Source of the DNA: an uncultured Pelagibacteraceae bacterium
GTDB taxonomy: Bacteria; Pseudomonadota; Alphaproteobacteria; Pelagibacterales; Pelagibacteraceae
DNA length: 64,000 bases
Assembly: GCA_902516395.1 (NCBI GenBank)
Contig: CABXYN010000002.1
Coordinates: 1 to 64,000 of the forward strand
Direction of reading: 5' to 3'
A program made the translations under genes and the position numbers. Positions 50,574 to 60,146 of this stretch are shown one piece after another (position 1 is the stretch's first letter; every line of letters starts with the position of its first letter). The notes beneath the pieces are model-generated. The model was not told where the DNA came from, searched no databases, and worked only from the letters and a program-made list of their open reading frames with translations.

Positions 50574-53500
50574 TGGATATTCAAAACAAAAATCGTAAAA
50601 TTTTAAAAAAAAATCATGTTTATCATGAAACTATGGAACATGATGCATGTGGAGTAGGTCTTGTTGCATCAACTGAGGGTCTAAAATCAAGAAAAGTAGT
50701 CGAATACGGTATTGAGGCTCTAAAAGCTGTATGGCATAGAGGCGCAATTGATGCAGACGGTAAAACTGGAGACGGAGCAGGTATTCATATTGAAATACCA
50801 AATGATTTCTTTGCAGAAAAAATTGAAATAACGGGTCACGAGCACGATAACTCAGATTTATGTGTGGGAATGATTTTCTTGCCAAGAAATGATTTCGGGG
50901 GACAGGAGCAATGCAGATCAATTGTAGAAAGTGAATTAACAAAAAAGAATTTTAATATTTACGGATGGAGACAAGTACCTGTGGATCCTTCTGTTTTAGG
51001 AGAAAAGGCAGAACAAACTAGACCTGAGATTACACAAGTTCTTTTTACTCATAATGATAAGTCAATTCATGGTAAAGATTTAGAAAGAGTTCTTTATGAA
51101 ACTCGAAGAAAAATTGAAAAAGAAGCTTTAAGAAATCAATTAAACAATTTTTATATTTGTTCATTCAGCTCGAAATCAATAATTTATAAAGGAATGTTTT
51201 TAGCGGAGTCTTTATCTGATTTTTATCCAGATTTAAAAGATGAGCGTTTCATTTCACGTTATGCAATTTTCCATCAAAGATTTTCTACTAACACCGCTCC
51301 AAGTTGGGATTTAGCCCAACCTTTTAGATCAATTGCTCACAATGGGGAGATAAATACTTTAAAAGGAAATATTAATTGGATGAGGATTCACGAAGAGGAA
51401 ATGTTTAGTCCTTTATTTGATGATATGGAAAATTTAAAACCAGTTATCCCTGCTGGTAATTCTGATTCTGCATCATTAGATAATGTGTTTGAATTATTAA
51501 ATATTTCTGGACATTCAGCACCTTTAGCAAAACTTATGCTAATACCAGACGCTTGGTCAAAAAAAAGCAAAGTTCTTCCAAAAGACCATCAACAACTTTT
51601 TAACTTTTTAAACAGTACAATGGAACCTTGGGATGGACCTGCTGCTATAGCTGCAACTGACAATGAGTGGGTTATTGTAGGTAGTGACAGAAATGGACTT
51701 AGACCTCTTAGATATACAATTACAAGAGATAAACTTCTATTTGCAGGATCTGAGACAGGAATGATTGACCTAAATGAGAAGAAAATTGTTTCAAAAGGAA
51801 GACTAGGACCAGGAGAAATTTTGGGTGTGAGAATTGAAAAAGGAAAAGTTTATACAAATAATCAAATAAAGAATTATTTGTCTAAAGAATACAAACATTT
51901 CAATAATCAAATAATTGAATTAGATAAATCATTAACTATAGAAAATGAAAAAAGTGAGTTTTCAGGCTCTGATTTAAAAAAGATACAACATTGTTTTGGT
52001 TATAGCCTTGAAGACTTGGAGTTAATTTTGCATCCAATGGCAGAGGATGCTAAAGAAGCAACCGGGTCAATGGGAGATGACACTCCACTTGCAGTTTTAT
52101 CTGATAAATACAGGCCTCTTTATCATTATTTTAGACAGAATTTTAGTCAGGTGACCAATCCCCCGATCGACTCTCTTAGGGAAAATAAAGTAATGAGTTT
52201 GAAAACTAGGTTTGGAAATTTAGGAAATATTCTAGATTTTTCTAATCTTACAGAGGAAAATATTTATGTTTTAGATAGTCCAATTTTATCAAACACTCAG
52301 TTTGAAAAATTTATAAAGTATTTTGGAGATAACTATAAAATTTTAGATTGTACATTCAACACTGAGCAAAGTTTAGAAAAAGCTATAGAATTATTAAAAA
52401 ATAACGCTGAAAAAGCAGTTAGAGAGGGTAATACTCAACTTATTTTATCTGATAAAAATATATCTGAAACAGAATTACCAATGCCAATGCTTTTATGTAT
52501 TGGTGCAATAAATACTCATTTAATAAAATTAGGCTTGAGAGGCTATGCATCAATTAATGTACAAACAGGGGATGCCTTAGACACCCATTCATTTGCAACA
52601 TTAATAGGTGTTGGAGCTACTACGGTTAATCCTTACCTAGCATTTGATAGTTTGCATCAAAGATATTCAAAAAAACTATTTGGCAATTTCTCATTTGATG
52701 AGTGTGTAACCAGATATATTAAATCAGTAAATCTTGGACTATTAAAAATAATGTCAAAGATGGGTATATCAGTTTTAAGTTCATATAGAGGTGGGTGTAA
52801 TTTTGAAACAGTTGGATTGAGTAGAACAATTGTAAAAGATTATTTTCCAGGAGTATTATCTAAAATTTCTGGAATAGGATTGACTGGTATTGAAAAAAAA
52901 ATAAGATCTATACATAAAGATGCGTTTGATATTCACTCAAACATTTTACCAATTGGTGGAATTTACAGGTATAGAAAAAATGGTGAAACACATCAATATC
53001 AAGGAAAATTAATTCATCTTTTACAAGCAGCTGTAGGCTCAAATTCATATGAAACTTATAAAAAATATACTAAGGGTATTTATGGTTTAAAACCAATTAG
53101 TTTAAGAGATTTAATTGATTTTAAAAATCAGGAGGCAATTGATATTGACCAAGTGGAGCCAATTACTGAGATAATGAAAAGATTTGGAAGTGGAAGTATG
53201 TCTCATGGAGCCTTGTCAAAAGAGGCACACGAAACACTTGCTATGGGAATGAACAGAATTAAAGGAGCTTCATGTAGTGGAGAAGGCGGAGAAGATGAAG
53301 AGAGATTTAAAGTATTAGAAAGTGGAGATAGCGCAAATTCTAGAGTAAAACAAATTGCTTCTGCAAGATTTGGAGTAACAATTAACTATTTAAATAATTG
53401 TAATGAGATTGAAATTAAAATTGCTCAAGGAGCAAAACCTGGAGAAGGTGGTCAATTACCAGGATTTAAAGTAACAGAGGAAATTGCAAGATTAAGACAT

Positions 53501-55069
53501 TCTACTCCTGGCGTAACCTTAATATCACCACCACCACATCACGATATTTACTCAATTGAAGACTTAGCTCAACTTATTTACGACTTAAAGCAGATTAATC
53601 CAAAGGCAAGAGTTGGTGTAAAATTAGTTGCCTCTTCAGGTATAGGAACTATTGCAGCAGGTGTTGCTAAAGCTAAAGCAGACATAATATTAATTTCAGG
53701 TCACAATGGCGGAACAGGTGCTACCCCACAAACAAGTGTTAAATATGTTGGAATTCCATGGGAAATGGGACTAACAGAAGCAAACCAAGTATTAACTTTA
53801 AATAAATTAAGACACCTTGTTACATTGAGAACTGACGGAGGGATTAAAACTGGACGAGACGTTGTAATTGCAGCAATGATGGGAGCTGAAGAATTTGGTG
53901 TAGCAACAACTGCATTAGTTGCAATGGGTTGTATAATGGTAAGACAATGTCATTCCAATACGTGTCCAGTTGGAGTTTGTACACAAGATGATGAATTAAG
54001 AAAAAAATTTACTGGTACTCCAGATAAAATAGTAAATCTATTCTCTTTCATAGCTCAAGAGGTTAGAGAAATTTTATCAAGTTTAGGATTTAAAACTTTA
54101 AATGAAGTAATTGGTCGAACAGATTTACTGAGACAAGTTAGTAAAGGATCACCAAATCTAGATGACTTAGATTTAAATCCTTTATTTGTTCAAGCTGATC
54201 CAGGCACAAACAAAAGATATTGTGAAACTCCTATAATAAATGAAGTTTCAGATACTTTGGACCAAAAAATTTGGCCTGAGATAGAAAGTTTAATAAGTAG
54301 AAAACTGCCATTAGAAAATGTTTATGCAATCGAAAATACAGATAGAGCAGTTGGAACAAGAATTTCATATAATCTTTATAAAAAATTTGGAAATAATAAT
54401 TTAGAGGAAAACACATTTACTATAAATTTCAAAGGATCTGCTGGCCAATCTTTTGGTGCATTTGGAGTGAGAGGACTAAAATTGATATTAAAAGGTGATG
54501 CTAATGATTATGTTGCAAAGGGTCTTTCAGGAGCATCTATTGTGATTAAACTTCAAGATGAAAGTAATTTAATTTCAAATGAAAATACTATTATAGGAAA
54601 TACGGTCCTATATGGAGCAACATCAGGGTATCTTTTTGCAGCTGGACAGGCAGGTGAAAGATTTGCTGTTAGAAACTCGGGTGCTACTGCAGTCATAGAA
54701 GGATGTGATTCAAATGGTTGTGAGTACATGACAGGTGGGTCAATAGTAATATTGGGAGAGGTAGGCGATAACTTTGGAGCTGGTATGACTGGTGGTATGG
54801 CATTTATATATGATCCAAAAAGCCAGTTTGCAAAAAAAGCTAATCCTGAAACAATAGTTTGGCAAACGCCTGAGACAGAATACTGGAAAAACAATTTAAA
54901 AGATTTAGTTTTAAAACACAATGAGGAAACTAATTCCAATTTATCAGCACAGATTATTGAAAATTTTGAAGATGAAATTAAAAATTTCTTACAAGTTTGT
55001 CCTAAAGAAATGTTAAATAAATTAGAAAACCCCATTACTAATAAAAGTTTAGTTGGAAAAGCTAGTTAA
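50573..55069 (+). CDS. gltB: Glutamate synthase (NADPH) large chain
   Basis: GltB makes two glutamates from glutamine and 2-oxoglutarate. The 1498-residue protein has a short propeptide before the catalytic Cys26 (HDACGVGLVA), the class II amidotransferase domain (about 26-420), a central domain, the FMN-binding synthase domain with SGEGGEDEERF and SGHNGGTGATPQTS, the 3Fe-4S Cys cluster CIMVRQCHSNTCPVGVC and the C-terminal glycine-rich beta-helix. Length and order match the bacterial family. Together with GltD it forms the main ammonia assimilation route with glutamine synthetase. Confidence 0.97.
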   Translation: MDIQNKNRKILKKNHVYHETMEHDACGVGLVASTEGLKSRKVVEYGIEALKAVWHRGAIDADGKTGDGAGIHIEIPNDFFAEKIEITGHEHDNSDLCVGMIFLPRNDFGGQEQCRSIVESELTKKNFNIYGWRQVPVDPSVLGEKAEQTRPEITQVLFTHNDKSIHGKDLERVLYETRRKIEKEALRNQLNNFYICSFSSKSIIYKGMFLAESLSDFYPDLKDERFISRYAIFHQRFSTNTAPSWDLAQPFRSIAHNGEINTLKGNINWMRIHEEEMFSPLFDDMENLKPVIPAGNSDSASLDNVFELLNISGHSAPLAKLMLIPDAWSKKSKVLPKDHQQLFNFLNSTMEPWDGPAAIAATDNEWVIVGSDRNGLRPLRYTITRDKLLFAGSETGMIDLNEKKIVSKGRLGPGEILGVRIEKGKVYTNNQIKNYLSKEYKHFNNQIIELDKSLTIENEKSEFSGSDLKKIQHCFGYSLEDLELILHPMAEDAKEATGSMGDDTPLAVLSDKYRPLYHYFRQNFSQVTNPPIDSLRENKVMSLKTRFGNLGNILDFSNLTEENIYVLDSPILSNTQFEKFIKYFGDNYKILDCTFNTEQSLEKAIELLKNNAEKAVREGNTQLILSDKNISETELPMPMLLCIGAINTHLIKLGLRGYASINVQTGDALDTHSFATLIGVGATTVNPYLAFDSLHQRYSKKLFGNFSFDECVTRYIKSVNLGLLKIMSKMGISVLSSYRGGCNFETVGLSRTIVKDYFPGVLSKISGIGLTGIEKKIRSIHKDAFDIHSNILPIGGIYRYRKNGETHQYQGKLIHLLQAAVGSNSYETYKKYTKGIYGLKPISLRDLIDFKNQEAIDIDQVEPITEIMKRFGSGSMSHGALSKEAHETLAMGMNRIKGASCSGEGGEDEERFKVLESGDSANSRVKQIASARFGVTINYLNNCNEIEIKIAQGAKPGEGGQLPGFKVTEEIARLRHSTPGVTLISPPPHHDIYSIEDLAQLIYDLKQINPKARVGVKLVASSGIGTIAAGVAKAKADIILISGHNGGTGATPQTSVKYVGIPWEMGLTEANQVLTLNKLRHLVTLRTDGGIKTGRDVVIAAMMGAEEFGVATTALVAMGCIMVRQCHSNTCPVGVCTQDDELRKKFTGTPDKIVNLFSFIAQEVREILSSLGFKTLNEVIGRTDLLRQVSKGSPNLDDLDLNPLFVQADPGTNKRYCETPIINEVSDTLDQKIWPEIESLISRKLPLENVYAIENTDRAVGTRISYNLYKKFGNNNLEENTFTINFKGSAGQSFGAFGVRGLKLILKGDANDYVAKGLSGASIVIKLQDESNLISNENTIIGNTVLYGATSGYLFAAGQAGERFAVRNSGATAVIEGCDSNGCEYMTGGSIVILGEVGDNFGAGMTGGMAFIYDPKSQFAKKANPETIVWQTPETEYWKNNLKDLVLKHNEETNSNLSAQIIENFEDEIKNFLQVCPKEMLNKLENPITNKSLVGKAS

Positions 55070-55823
55070 CTTTTTTGATTATAGATTTTAACTCTTTACA
55101 AATTATATCTAAATTTTTTTTTGAAGAAAGGCTATGATCTCCGTTTTTTATTACAAGTAGTTTTTTTTCTGCATTAGGAAAAATTTTTAAAACTTTTCTT
55201 GAATATTTTACTGGAACCACCTCATCCTTCTGCCCATGAACCATAGTTACAGGATTTGTATTATATAATTTTCTGTTAAGAACTTTATTGCTGGTTTTTT
55301 TACCGTCTAAAATTAGCTGTTTTGTTATTAAATACTCATAATCACCATTTTTAATTTTTGAGATACCTTTTTTTAAAATTTCACTTTTTGTTTTTTTTGG
55401 AAATTTTTTCCACATAATTCTTGTAAGAAATTCAGGAGCAGATCCAATTCCTAAAAAACCTTTGATTTGCAAACTAAAATATCTATGCATTAATAAAGAA
55501 ATCCAGCCACCCATGCTAGATCCAATTAGTATAAAGTCATTCTTTTTAACTATTTTACTTATTGTAATTCTTGCATCATTGGACCATTTAGTGATGTTAC
55601 CTCTTGTAAATTCTCCTGATGATCTTCCATGACCAAAGTATTCTAGAGCTAAAAATCCAAGTTTATTTTGAATGGCATATTTTAAAAATTTCTTTGGTTT
55701 ATCGCCATCAATATCGGATGCAAAACCAGGCAAAAAAACTACGTAAAGATTTTTTTTATAATTATTTGCTATATATCTTAGTTTTTTATATTTAGAAATT
55801 CTTAGAAATTTATATTTTTTCAT
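55062..55823 (-). CDS. Alpha/beta hydrolase (ABHD10-like)
   Basis: The 253-residue protein has an alpha/beta hydrolase fold with oxyanion region FLPGFASDIDGDKP, LEYFGHGRSSG, nucleophile elbow IGSSMGGWISLL, acid loop HGQKDEVVPV and catalytic His in NGDHSLSS. It looks most like the ABHD10 / YcfP-like thioesterase group common in alphaproteobacteria; the substrate is unknown. It overlaps the end of convergent gltB by 8 bases and is divergent from the glycosyltransferase gene. Confidence 0.82.
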   Translation of the reverse strand: MKKYKFLRISKYKKLRYIANNYKKNLYVVFLPGFASDIDGDKPKKFLKYAIQNKLGFLALEYFGHGRSSGEFTRGNITKWSNDARITISKIVKKNDFILIGSSMGGWISLLMHRYFSLQIKGFLGIGSAPEFLTRIMWKKFPKKTKSEILKKGISKIKNGDYEYLITKQLILDGKKTSNKVLNRKLYNTNPVTMVHGQKDEVVPVKYSRKVLKIFPNAEKKLLVIKNGDHSLSSKKNLDIICKELKSIIKKVN

Positions 55824-55865
55824 ATAAAGTAATTATATTGACCAAGTATAAAATATTATTACCAC

Positions 55866-57020
55866 ATGCAGCCTAAATTAAAAGTCCTACAAGTAATTCC
55901 TAAACTAGGTTACGGTGGCGCCGAAACTGGTTGTTATGATATTGCCCATTATTTACCAGAGAATAATGTTGGGTCATATTTAATAACAAGTGGTGGTGAA
56001 TTATTGAAATTTATTGATAAAAAAAAAGTTAAAGTAATAAGACTCCCAGTTCAATCTAAAAATCCAATACTTATTCTTCTAAACTCTATAATTATTTCAG
56101 TTATTATTTTAATTAATCGGATAAACATAGTCCATGTGAGAAGTAGAGCTCCAGCTTGGTCATGTTTAATAGCAACTAAGATTACTAGAAGAAAATTTGT
56201 TACTACTTTCCATGGAACATACAATTTCAATAGTAATATAAAAAAATTTTATAATTCAGTTATGGTCAGATCAGATTTAATTATTGCAGGATCAAATTTT
56301 ATATTTTCACATATTAAAGAAAACTATTCAGAGTATTTATCTGATAAAAAAAAATTACTTTCAATTTTTCGTGGTATTAATACAGATTATTATGATGCTT
56401 CTACGACTCTAGAAGCTGATGAAGATAATCTGTTTAAATCCTGGGAATTGATTGTTGGTAAAAAAATAATTTTATTACCTGGAAGGCTTACTGCTTGGAA
56501 GGGCCAAGAAATGTTTTTAGAAGCTTTAAACAAAGTAAACATTCAATTAGGTAACGATGCATTCATAGCAATTATTCTTGGCAATGATCAGGGGCGAGAC
56601 CTTTACAAAAAAAAACTCATTAGACTTGTTGAGCAATATAGACTTACAAATCAAATTAGATTTATCGACCACTGTAAAAATATGCCATTGGCCTATAAAA
56701 TTTCAGACATAGTCATTTCCGCATCAATAGAACCAGAGGCATTTGGTAGAGTATCAGTTGAAGCACAATCCATGCAAAAAATGATTATAGCGAGTAATTT
56801 AGGTGGGTCTAATGAAACTGTAATAGATGGAAAAACTGGAATTTTATTTGAAGCTGGAAACTCTGACGAATTATCTGAAAAAATAATTAAAGTAATGAAT
56901 ATGGACCCTAATGAAATCAGTAAAATGGGTAATAATGGAAGAGAAAATGCAGTAAAAAAATTTAATGTTGAAAAAATGTGTTTTTCTACTTATTCAGAAT
57001 ACAAAAAACTATTTAATTAA
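55866..57020 (+). CDS. Glycosyltransferase family 4 protein
   Basis: The 384-residue protein has the two-Rossmann GT-B fold. The N-terminal part starts LKVLQVIPKLGYGGAETG and the C-terminal GT4 domain has PGRLTAWKGQEMFLEAL and the E-x7-E motif EPEAFGRVSVEAQ that binds the nucleotide-sugar donor. It likely adds a sugar to a cell-surface glycan such as LPS core, but neither donor nor acceptor can be read from the sequence. Its stop overlaps the thrS start by one base, an unexpected link to translation genes that also appears in other compact alphaproteobacteria. Confidence 0.88.
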   Translation: MQPKLKVLQVIPKLGYGGAETGCYDIAHYLPENNVGSYLITSGGELLKFIDKKKVKVIRLPVQSKNPILILLNSIIISVIILINRINIVHVRSRAPAWSCLIATKITRRKFVTTFHGTYNFNSNIKKFYNSVMVRSDLIIAGSNFIFSHIKENYSEYLSDKKKLLSIFRGINTDYYDASTTLEADEDNLFKSWELIVGKKIILLPGRLTAWKGQEMFLEALNKVNIQLGNDAFIAIILGNDQGRDLYKKKLIRLVEQYRLTNQIRFIDHCKNMPLAYKISDIVISASIEPEAFGRVSVEAQSMQKMIIASNLGGSNETVIDGKTGILFEAGNSDELSEKIIKVMNMDPNEISKMGNNGRENAVKKFNVEKMCFSTYSEYKKLFN

Positions 57021-58936
57021 TGCCAGATATTACATTACCAGATGGAAAAAAAATTAATTTTGAAAAAAGTATTTCAGGATTTGAAGTTGCAGAAAAAATT
57101 AGCAAATCTTTATCAAAACAAGCCTTGCTAATAAGCGTTGATGGAGAATTAAAAGATTTAAATCATAATATTTCTAAGGATTCTTCAATTAAGATATTTA
57201 CTTCAAAAGATAAAGAAGGCTTAGAGACCATAAGACATGATACTGCTCATATACTCGCTATGGCAGTTCAAGAATTATTTCCAGGGACGCAAGTTACAAT
57301 AGGGCCAGTTATTGAAGATGGTTTTTATTACGATTTTGCAAGAAAAGAACCTTTTACAACAGAAGATTTAGAAAAAATTGAAAATAAAATGAAAGAAATA
57401 GTAGATAGAGATGAAAAAACTTACAGAGAGGTTTGGAAAAGAAGTGATGCAATTGAACATTTTAAAAAAAAGGGAGAAATGTATAAAGCTGAGATAATTG
57501 AAAGTATTCCGGAGGGTGAGGATGTTTCTTTATATTTTCATGGAGATTGGCATGATTTGTGCAGAGGCCCTCATTTAAGTTCAACTGGTAAAATTGGAAA
57601 ATATTTTAAATTAACAAAAGTCTCAGGTGCTTACTGGAGAGGTGACTCTAATAATGAAATGTTGCAAAGAGTTTATGGGACTAGTTGGTCTACTCAAAAA
57701 GAATTAGATGACTATTTAAATAGAATAGAAGAAGCGGAAAAAAGAGATCATAGAAAAATTGGAAAAGAAATGGATTTATTTCATTTTAGAGAAGAAAGTC
57801 CTGGATCTGTATTTTGGCATCAAAAAGGATGGAGCTTATTCCAAAAACTTATTTCGTACATGAGAATGAAGCAAGAAACTGCAGGATATCAAGAAATAAA
57901 TACACCAGAAATATTGGATCGCTCACTATGGGAGAAATCTGGTCACTGGGAAAAATTCGGTGCTAATATGTATACATCTACTACACCAGATGAAAAAGTT
58001 TTTGCAATAAAACCGATGAATTGTCCAGGTTGTGTTCAAGTTTTTAATCAAGGCTTAAAAAGCTATCGAGATTTACCACTTAAAATGTCAGAATTTGGAA
58101 AGGTTCATAGGTATGAGCCTTCCGGGGCACTGCACGGATTATTGCGTGTTAGAGCCTTTACTCAAGATGATGCACATATTTTTTGTACTGAGGAACAAAT
58201 TACGGAAGAATGTTTAACTGTAACTAATTTAATTTTGGAAATTTATAAAGATTTAGGATTTGAAGACGTAATTTTAAAATATTCTGATCGACCAGAATTA
58301 AGAGTTGGTGATGATCAAGTTTGGGATAAATCAGAGGCTGCTTTGCTAGAAGCAATTAAAGCAACAAAATTAGAATATTCTATTAATAAGGGTGAAGGCG
58401 CTTTTTATGGTCCAAAAATTGAATTTGTTTTAAGAGATGCTATCGGAAGAGATTGGCAATGTGGAACTTTGCAAGTAGATTTAAACCTACCCGGCAGATT
58501 AGGCGCCTCATTTGTTGATAGTGGTGGAGATAAAAAAGTTCCTGTTATGTTGCATAGAGCATTATTTGGATCGTTAGAAAGATTCATTGGAATTTTAATT
58601 GAAAATTATTCTGGAAAATTACCTTTTTGGCTTTGCCCTATACAAACTATAGTTATACCTATCTCAAGTGATTTTGATGATTATGCAAAAGAAGTTAATA
58701 ATCAGTTAAAAAAAGTAGGATTAAGTTCTGAAGTAGATTTAAAAAATCACAATTTAAATTACAAAATTAGGGAACATTCATTAACTAAAGTACCAATGCT
58801 CCTAATATGTGGAAAAAAAGAAGTTGACAGCAACACAGTAACTATTAGAAGATTGGATTCTAAAAAACAAGAAACTATGGATTTAAAAGAATTCTTAAGA
58901 AAATACTCTGCTCTCAATAAAGCACCTTCAATCTAA
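57020..58936 (+). CDS. thrS: Threonyl-tRNA synthetase
   Basis: ThrRS charges tRNA-Thr. The 638-residue class II enzyme has the N-terminal TGS domain (LPDGKKINFEKSISG), the editing domain with HDTAHILAMAV, motif 1, motif 2 (VHRYEPSGALHGLLRVRAFTQDDAHIF) and motif 3 near GSLERFIGILIE, the NCPGC zinc ligand and an anticodon-binding C-terminus. All expected domains are there. It leads a thrS-infC-rpmI-rplT-pheST translation cluster and has no visible leader for autoregulation, since its ATG overlaps the previous gene. Confidence 0.97.
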   Translation: MPDITLPDGKKINFEKSISGFEVAEKISKSLSKQALLISVDGELKDLNHNISKDSSIKIFTSKDKEGLETIRHDTAHILAMAVQELFPGTQVTIGPVIEDGFYYDFARKEPFTTEDLEKIENKMKEIVDRDEKTYREVWKRSDAIEHFKKKGEMYKAEIIESIPEGEDVSLYFHGDWHDLCRGPHLSSTGKIGKYFKLTKVSGAYWRGDSNNEMLQRVYGTSWSTQKELDDYLNRIEEAEKRDHRKIGKEMDLFHFREESPGSVFWHQKGWSLFQKLISYMRMKQETAGYQEINTPEILDRSLWEKSGHWEKFGANMYTSTTPDEKVFAIKPMNCPGCVQVFNQGLKSYRDLPLKMSEFGKVHRYEPSGALHGLLRVRAFTQDDAHIFCTEEQITEECLTVTNLILEIYKDLGFEDVILKYSDRPELRVGDDQVWDKSEAALLEAIKATKLEYSINKGEGAFYGPKIEFVLRDAIGRDWQCGTLQVDLNLPGRLGASFVDSGGDKKVPVMLHRALFGSLERFIGILIENYSGKLPFWLCPIQTIVIPISSDFDDYAKEVNNQLKKVGLSSEVDLKNHNLNYKIREHSLTKVPMLLICGKKEVDSNTVTIRRLDSKKQETMDLKEFLRKYSALNKAPSI

Positions 58937-59482
58937 GTGGCAGATTTTAAACAAAACTATTTCCAGAGAAGAACAAAAGCTAGAGGCCCTAGAATAAATC
59001 AAAGAATAACTTCTCAGGACGTCCAGGTTATTGCAAGTGATGGTGATAACTTAGGAATTCTAAATTTACAAGATGCAATTAGTAGAGCTAAAGATCAAGG
59101 TTTGGATTTAATTGAAATAGCACCTAACGCAAAACCTCCAGTATGTAAAATAATGGATATGGGAAAATATAAATATGATGCCCAAAAAAAAGCTAATAAA
59201 GCAAAGAAAAAACAGAAAAAGATTGAACTGAAAGAAATTAAATTACGACCAGTTACTGAAGTTCACGATTATTCATTTAAAATAAAAAATGCTCAAAAAT
59301 TTATTGCAAAAGGTGATAAGGTAAAATTTACAATTAGATTTAAAGGGAGAGAGCTTCAGCATTCTAGTTTAGGCCACGAGCTTATGGATAAGATAAAAAT
59401 AGATATGGAAGCTATTGGACGCGTAGAACTTCAGCCGAAGTTTGATGGCAAGCAAATGATCATGGTTATTCAGCCTTTATAA
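58937..59482 (+). CDS. infC: Translation initiation factor IF-3
   Basis: IF-3 keeps ribosomal subunits apart and proofreads start codons. The 181-residue protein has the N-terminal domain (RINQRITSQDVQVI..LGILNLQDAISRA), the lysine-rich linker (KKANKAKKKQKKIELKEIK) and the C-terminal domain with FTIRFKGRELQHSSLGHEL. The start is GTG, placed directly after the thrS stop; E. coli infC uses AUU for autoregulation, and a weak start here may serve a similar end (inference). Confidence 0.96.
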   Translation: MADFKQNYFQRRTKARGPRINQRITSQDVQVIASDGDNLGILNLQDAISRAKDQGLDLIEIAPNAKPPVCKIMDMGKYKYDAQKKANKAKKKQKKIELKEIKLRPVTEVHDYSFKIKNAQKFIAKGDKVKFTIRFKGRELQHSSLGHELMDKIKIDMEAIGRVELQPKFDGKQMIMVIQPL

Positions 59483-59495
59483 GCTATATTTGTAG

Positions 59496-59524
59496 TTGTA
59501 AATTAATAACAATATTTGTATAAA
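59496..59524 (+). promoter_or_regulatory. Candidate rpmI-rplT promoter
   Basis: TTGTAA (59496-59501) and TATAAA (59519-59524) are 17 bases apart in the infC-rpmI gap. Transcription would begin near 59531, about 8 bases before the rpmI ATG, again leaving almost no leader and no room for a ribosome site. Confidence 0.55.
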
Positions 59525-59538
59525 CCCTCAAAAAAATT

Positions 59539-59745
59539 ATGCCTAAATTAAAAACAAAAAGTTCAGCAAAAAAAAGATTTAAAGTTTCTGCAAGAGGAAA
59601 AGTTATAACTGCTCAAGCGGGTAAAAGACACGGTATGATAAAAAGAACTAATTCACAGATTAGAAAGCAAAGAGGAACTACGGTGCTATCTAAGCAAGAC
59701 AGCAAGATTGTAAAATCTTACATGCCGTATAACTTGAGAGGATAA
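59539..59745 (+). CDS. rpmI: 50S ribosomal protein L35
   Basis: L35 is a small basic protein of the large subunit. The 68-residue sequence starts [20 protein letters not shown] and contains [18 protein letters not shown], both typical. It is one base upstream of rplT. The usual infC-rpmI-rplT order is kept, but a private promoter lies in the 56-base gap after infC. Confidence 0.97.
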   Translation: MPKLKTKSSAKKRFKVSARGKVITAQAGKRHGMIKRTNSQIRKQRGTTVLSKQDSKIVKSYMPYNLRG

Positions 59746-59746
59746 A

Positions 59747-60103
59747 ATGGCTAGAGTAAAAAGAGGTGTAACTAGTAGAGCAAAACATAAGAAAGTTTTA
59801 AAAGCTGTTAAAGGTCAATGGGGCAGAAGAAAAAATACTATAAGAGCTGCAAGACAGGCTATGGAAAAGGCTATGCAGTATGCTTATAGAGACAGAAGAA
59901 ATAAAAAAAGAGATTTTAAATCACTTTGGATTACAAGAATAAACGCTGGTGTAAGAGCTGAGGGCATGACTTATTCTAAGTTTGTTAATGGTTTAAGCAA
60001 ATCAGGCATAAAAATTGACAGAAAAATTCTTGCTGAAATTGCTTATGATAATCCTGAAGCTTTTAAAACTATAGTTAAAAAAGCTCAAGCAGCGTTGAAT
60101 TAA
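59747..60103 (+). CDS. rplT: 50S ribosomal protein L20
   Basis: L20 binds 23S rRNA early in large subunit assembly and in enterobacteria represses rpmI translation. The 118-residue sequence begins [19 protein letters not shown], then [20 protein letters not shown] and [19 protein letters not shown], all diagnostic. It follows rpmI after a single base, so the two are translationally coupled. No L20-binding pseudoknot could be recognised in the short upstream gap. Confidence 0.97.
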   Translation: MARVKRGVTSRAKHKKVLKAVKGQWGRRKNTIRAARQAMEKAMQYAYRDRRNKKRDFKSLWITRINAGVRAEGMTYSKFVNGLSKSGIKIDRKILAEIAYDNPEAFKTIVKKAQAALN

Positions 60104-60146
60104 TATTCATTGTTGTTTTTCTAGAGTTAACAAATATTCTACAAAT

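Noticed and set aside
54553-55035. Minus-strand ORF of 160 residues within gltB
   Set aside because: Lies opposite the glycine-rich C-terminal repeats of GltB; the long frame follows from codon bias on the plus strand.
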